Assembly: GCA_021234155.1 (NCBI GenBank)
Contig: JAJEKV010000041.1
Location: 11,356,689 to 11,420,688, forward strand
Length of the DNA stretch: 64,000 nucleotides
Direction: 5' to 3'
From: Isoetes taiwanensis
Lineage: Eukaryota; Streptophyta; Lycopodiopsida; Isoetales; Isoetaceae
Position numbers and translations under genes: made by a program. Under the pieces are notes generated by a model. It did no database searches. It was given only the letters and a program-made list of their open reading frames with translations, and was not told where the DNA came from. Shown here piece by piece: positions 62,259-64,000 of this stretch. The number at the start of each line of letters is the position of its first letter. The stretch's first letter is position 1.

Positions 62259-63333
62259 TCATTCCCTGAATTCCTTCTTTCTTGCTAATGATTCGTACTC
62301 CCTAATCTTAAACATTATCTGCACAGTAACGACAAACTTAAAATTGTCTACAGCTAACTTGATGTTCTTCAGCTTTGACTTAGGAGGATAGCAGTAATGA
62401 AAAATTACAAAGACAATCCTGACTAATTAATTCTTACCTTTGCGCCAATATATAAAGAAAACAATATAGCAACAAGAATCAGTGTATCTGTCACGAACGT
62501 ATAACGTTAGAAAATTGGAAGATAGCTCAAGAGTTTTAACACTTTAGAAAAAGATTCAAACTTGTACTTTGCTTTCTGAAAAGATTTGATATCAAGATAC
62601 GCATGCCTGAAGGTCCAGCTACAAACCCTATAAGGTTCACAATCTGCAGGCCCATCAAATATGGATAGCAAACTCAGAAATCAAACCTGCATGCTCAGAT
62701 GGATTTACTTACTTTAATCATAGTACTTGAGCCATGTGTGACATACCATAAGGCCTGCAATGTTCAGTGCACTTGCCGCAGCACAACACTCTCCAAAATA
62801 AGTCCTCCCCTTCAACTGCCTCAACTGCACATATCTCCATATATTAAAGCTTAAGAGCAAACGGTTAACAATTCAAATGGCCGTTTACCTACAGGATGCT
62901 TATTAAAGACATATCTTATTGACACTTCGGGAGCCCAGAGCAAGCACATTACCCACGCCCATGATAGAAGTTTCCTGTGCAGAAACATATAACATGATTA
63001 TTGGCACCATGCATGCAGGAACTAACAATAAATGCTAGGAAAAAATTGTCCTCACCATTCCAAGTCATGCCACAGCGCAACGAAAGTGAATATTACCCAA
63101 ACATTGAGCAGCCTCCACTGAGCCCCTCCCAGTGGAATATACATATATCTTTTTCAGCAATAAGAGAAACATGTCATGGCAAGCATGCACCATTTGAGAA
63201 TCAATGACTGACAAAGTAACTACCTAACAAGCCAGCGATTATATGAAGCATGCCAGCTTTTCCAAAACTCTGCAAGACTATAACAATTGTTTACACATCG
63301 CAGCATGTTTTCAGGTGGATCTACACCATTCAT
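62259..63333 (-). CDS. MBOAT-family acyltransferase (GUP1/HHAT-like), seven C-terminal exons
   Basis: Multi-pass membrane O-acyltransferase of the endomembrane system. Exons from 5' to 3' on the minus strand: 63224-63333, 63056-63148, 62893-62974, 62747-62824, 62568-62643, 62438-62487 and 62259-62318. They sum to 549 bp (182 residues plus stop), and the phases agree at every junction with GT-AG introns. Key motifs: EFWKSWHASYNRWLVR, YMYIPLGG, and VWVIFTFVALWHDLEW with the His usually taken as catalytic. Then come LLSWAWVMCLLWAPE, VNLIGFVAGPSG and a last hydrophobic segment (LILVAILFSLYIGAK). The end is ESLARKKEFRE. The layout matches the plant GUP1-like proteins of this family. Upstream exons lie beyond 63333, partly outside the window. 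The acyl donor and acceptor cannot be told from sequence. Confidence 0.88.
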
Positions 63334-64000
63334 CTAAGAAGAGAAAGGAAAAGTTTTAGAAATAGAACAAGATTCCTAACTAAAGCTATAGAACATTCAA
63401 ACAGATTTCAGAAACAGATAAACAGCTTTTCCCAAGCTGAGCAGAAACTATAACAGGGAAGAAATTGCATTAGACACAACCTGAAAACTAGAAGTTATGG
63501 CCTTGGGACTCTAGGCCATGGAGAGCTTTTGACACGAAATTTGCCATTGTTCTTAAATTTAGATATCGACTGGTTGGATGGTGCCTCTTGAATAGACAGA
63601 ACAAGATCAGATTTGAATGAAAATGAGCAGGTTGTTATGGCTGTGTATGCTCAAAATTTTGAACAAATCTAGCACTCCTTGAGGAGGACACTTTCTTAGT
63701 CACAGAATTTCAAATCTCCATTCTTTTTGCATTGTGGGTATCCCTAAAAAATGCATTTGACTGCACAATCAGCTGATTTTCCCTGTTTCTTAGGCACCAG
63801 AGAATATGTTAAGCACCCAGAACTCTTAAATTTGCAACATGGGGCTTTTCGTCAAATAATGTAACATGTGCTGCTATTCACACAGTTTCTACCCAATAGC
63901 CAGTCGGAAGTGTCTAAAAGCACGCATTGCTCTCACTAGATCTTGATTTGTTGATGCCAACAAGCTCTGAGTCGACCATTGAGGTGGTTATTGAATATAT
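63334..64000 (-). other. Probable intron of the MBOAT gene
   Basis: The sequence upstream of the exon acceptor at 63334 (TTCTCTTCTTAG) is AT-rich. I could not identify another MBOAT exon before the window ends. Confidence 0.4.

Overview
This window is nuclear DNA of a land plant, probably one with a large repeat-rich genome. The evidence is plant Tat-like Ty3/Gypsy elements, Ty1/Copia and LINE remnants, several MITEs, a decayed plastid 16S rRNA fragment, a duplicated class III (secretory plant) peroxidase gene, and the 3' half of a spliced MBOAT (GUP1/HHAT-like) gene. I cannot assign species or order from sequence alone. No bacterial-style genes or CRISPR arrays are present.

Layout. (1) 254-4580: decayed Tat-like Gypsy element A, minus strand. 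It abuts head-on the integrase of a second element B (4581-5462, plus), which is followed by a 132-bp tandem array. (2) 6307-24060: a palindromic complex made from a long LTR-like repeat, here called R, in both orientations, and two inverted copies (C, plus; D, minus) of one gag-pol segment. C and D are both cut at the same place in the integrase zinc finger. A hAT MITE sits inside one R copy. (3) 24061-26649: a short non-autonomous LTR element with apparently identical LTRs and a tRNA-Gln-type primer-binding site. (4) 26655-29640: two decayed minus-strand coding remnants, one DUF8039-like and one not recognised. (5) 30471-44401 and 48333-58975: a direct segmental duplication. Each copy carries a peroxidase gene, the same plastid 16S fragment, a GC-rich MITE and several minisatellites. 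Copy 1 alone holds a LINE inserted in a GA microsatellite. Copy 2 alone holds a Harbinger-type MITE just upstream of the peroxidase and a hAT MITE. (6) 44402-48332: spacer with a 5'-truncated Copia element. (7) 59062-60540: Copia LTR/leader fragment, minus strand. (8) 62259-63333: seven C-terminal exons of the MBOAT gene, minus strand, continuing leftward in protein terms beyond what I could resolve.

The two points I rate highest are the following. In elements A, C and D an RNase H-like domain lies between protease and reverse transcriptase. In C it keeps the expected D-E-D-D residues, while the RNase H attached to the RT has lost its first acidic residue. Separately, differences between the duplicated copies fall strikingly at CAG/CTG/CCG sites, which suggests systematic consensus errors at methylated CHG sites. 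Many of the apparent frameshifts here, including the one in peroxidase copy 1, may therefore be artefacts.
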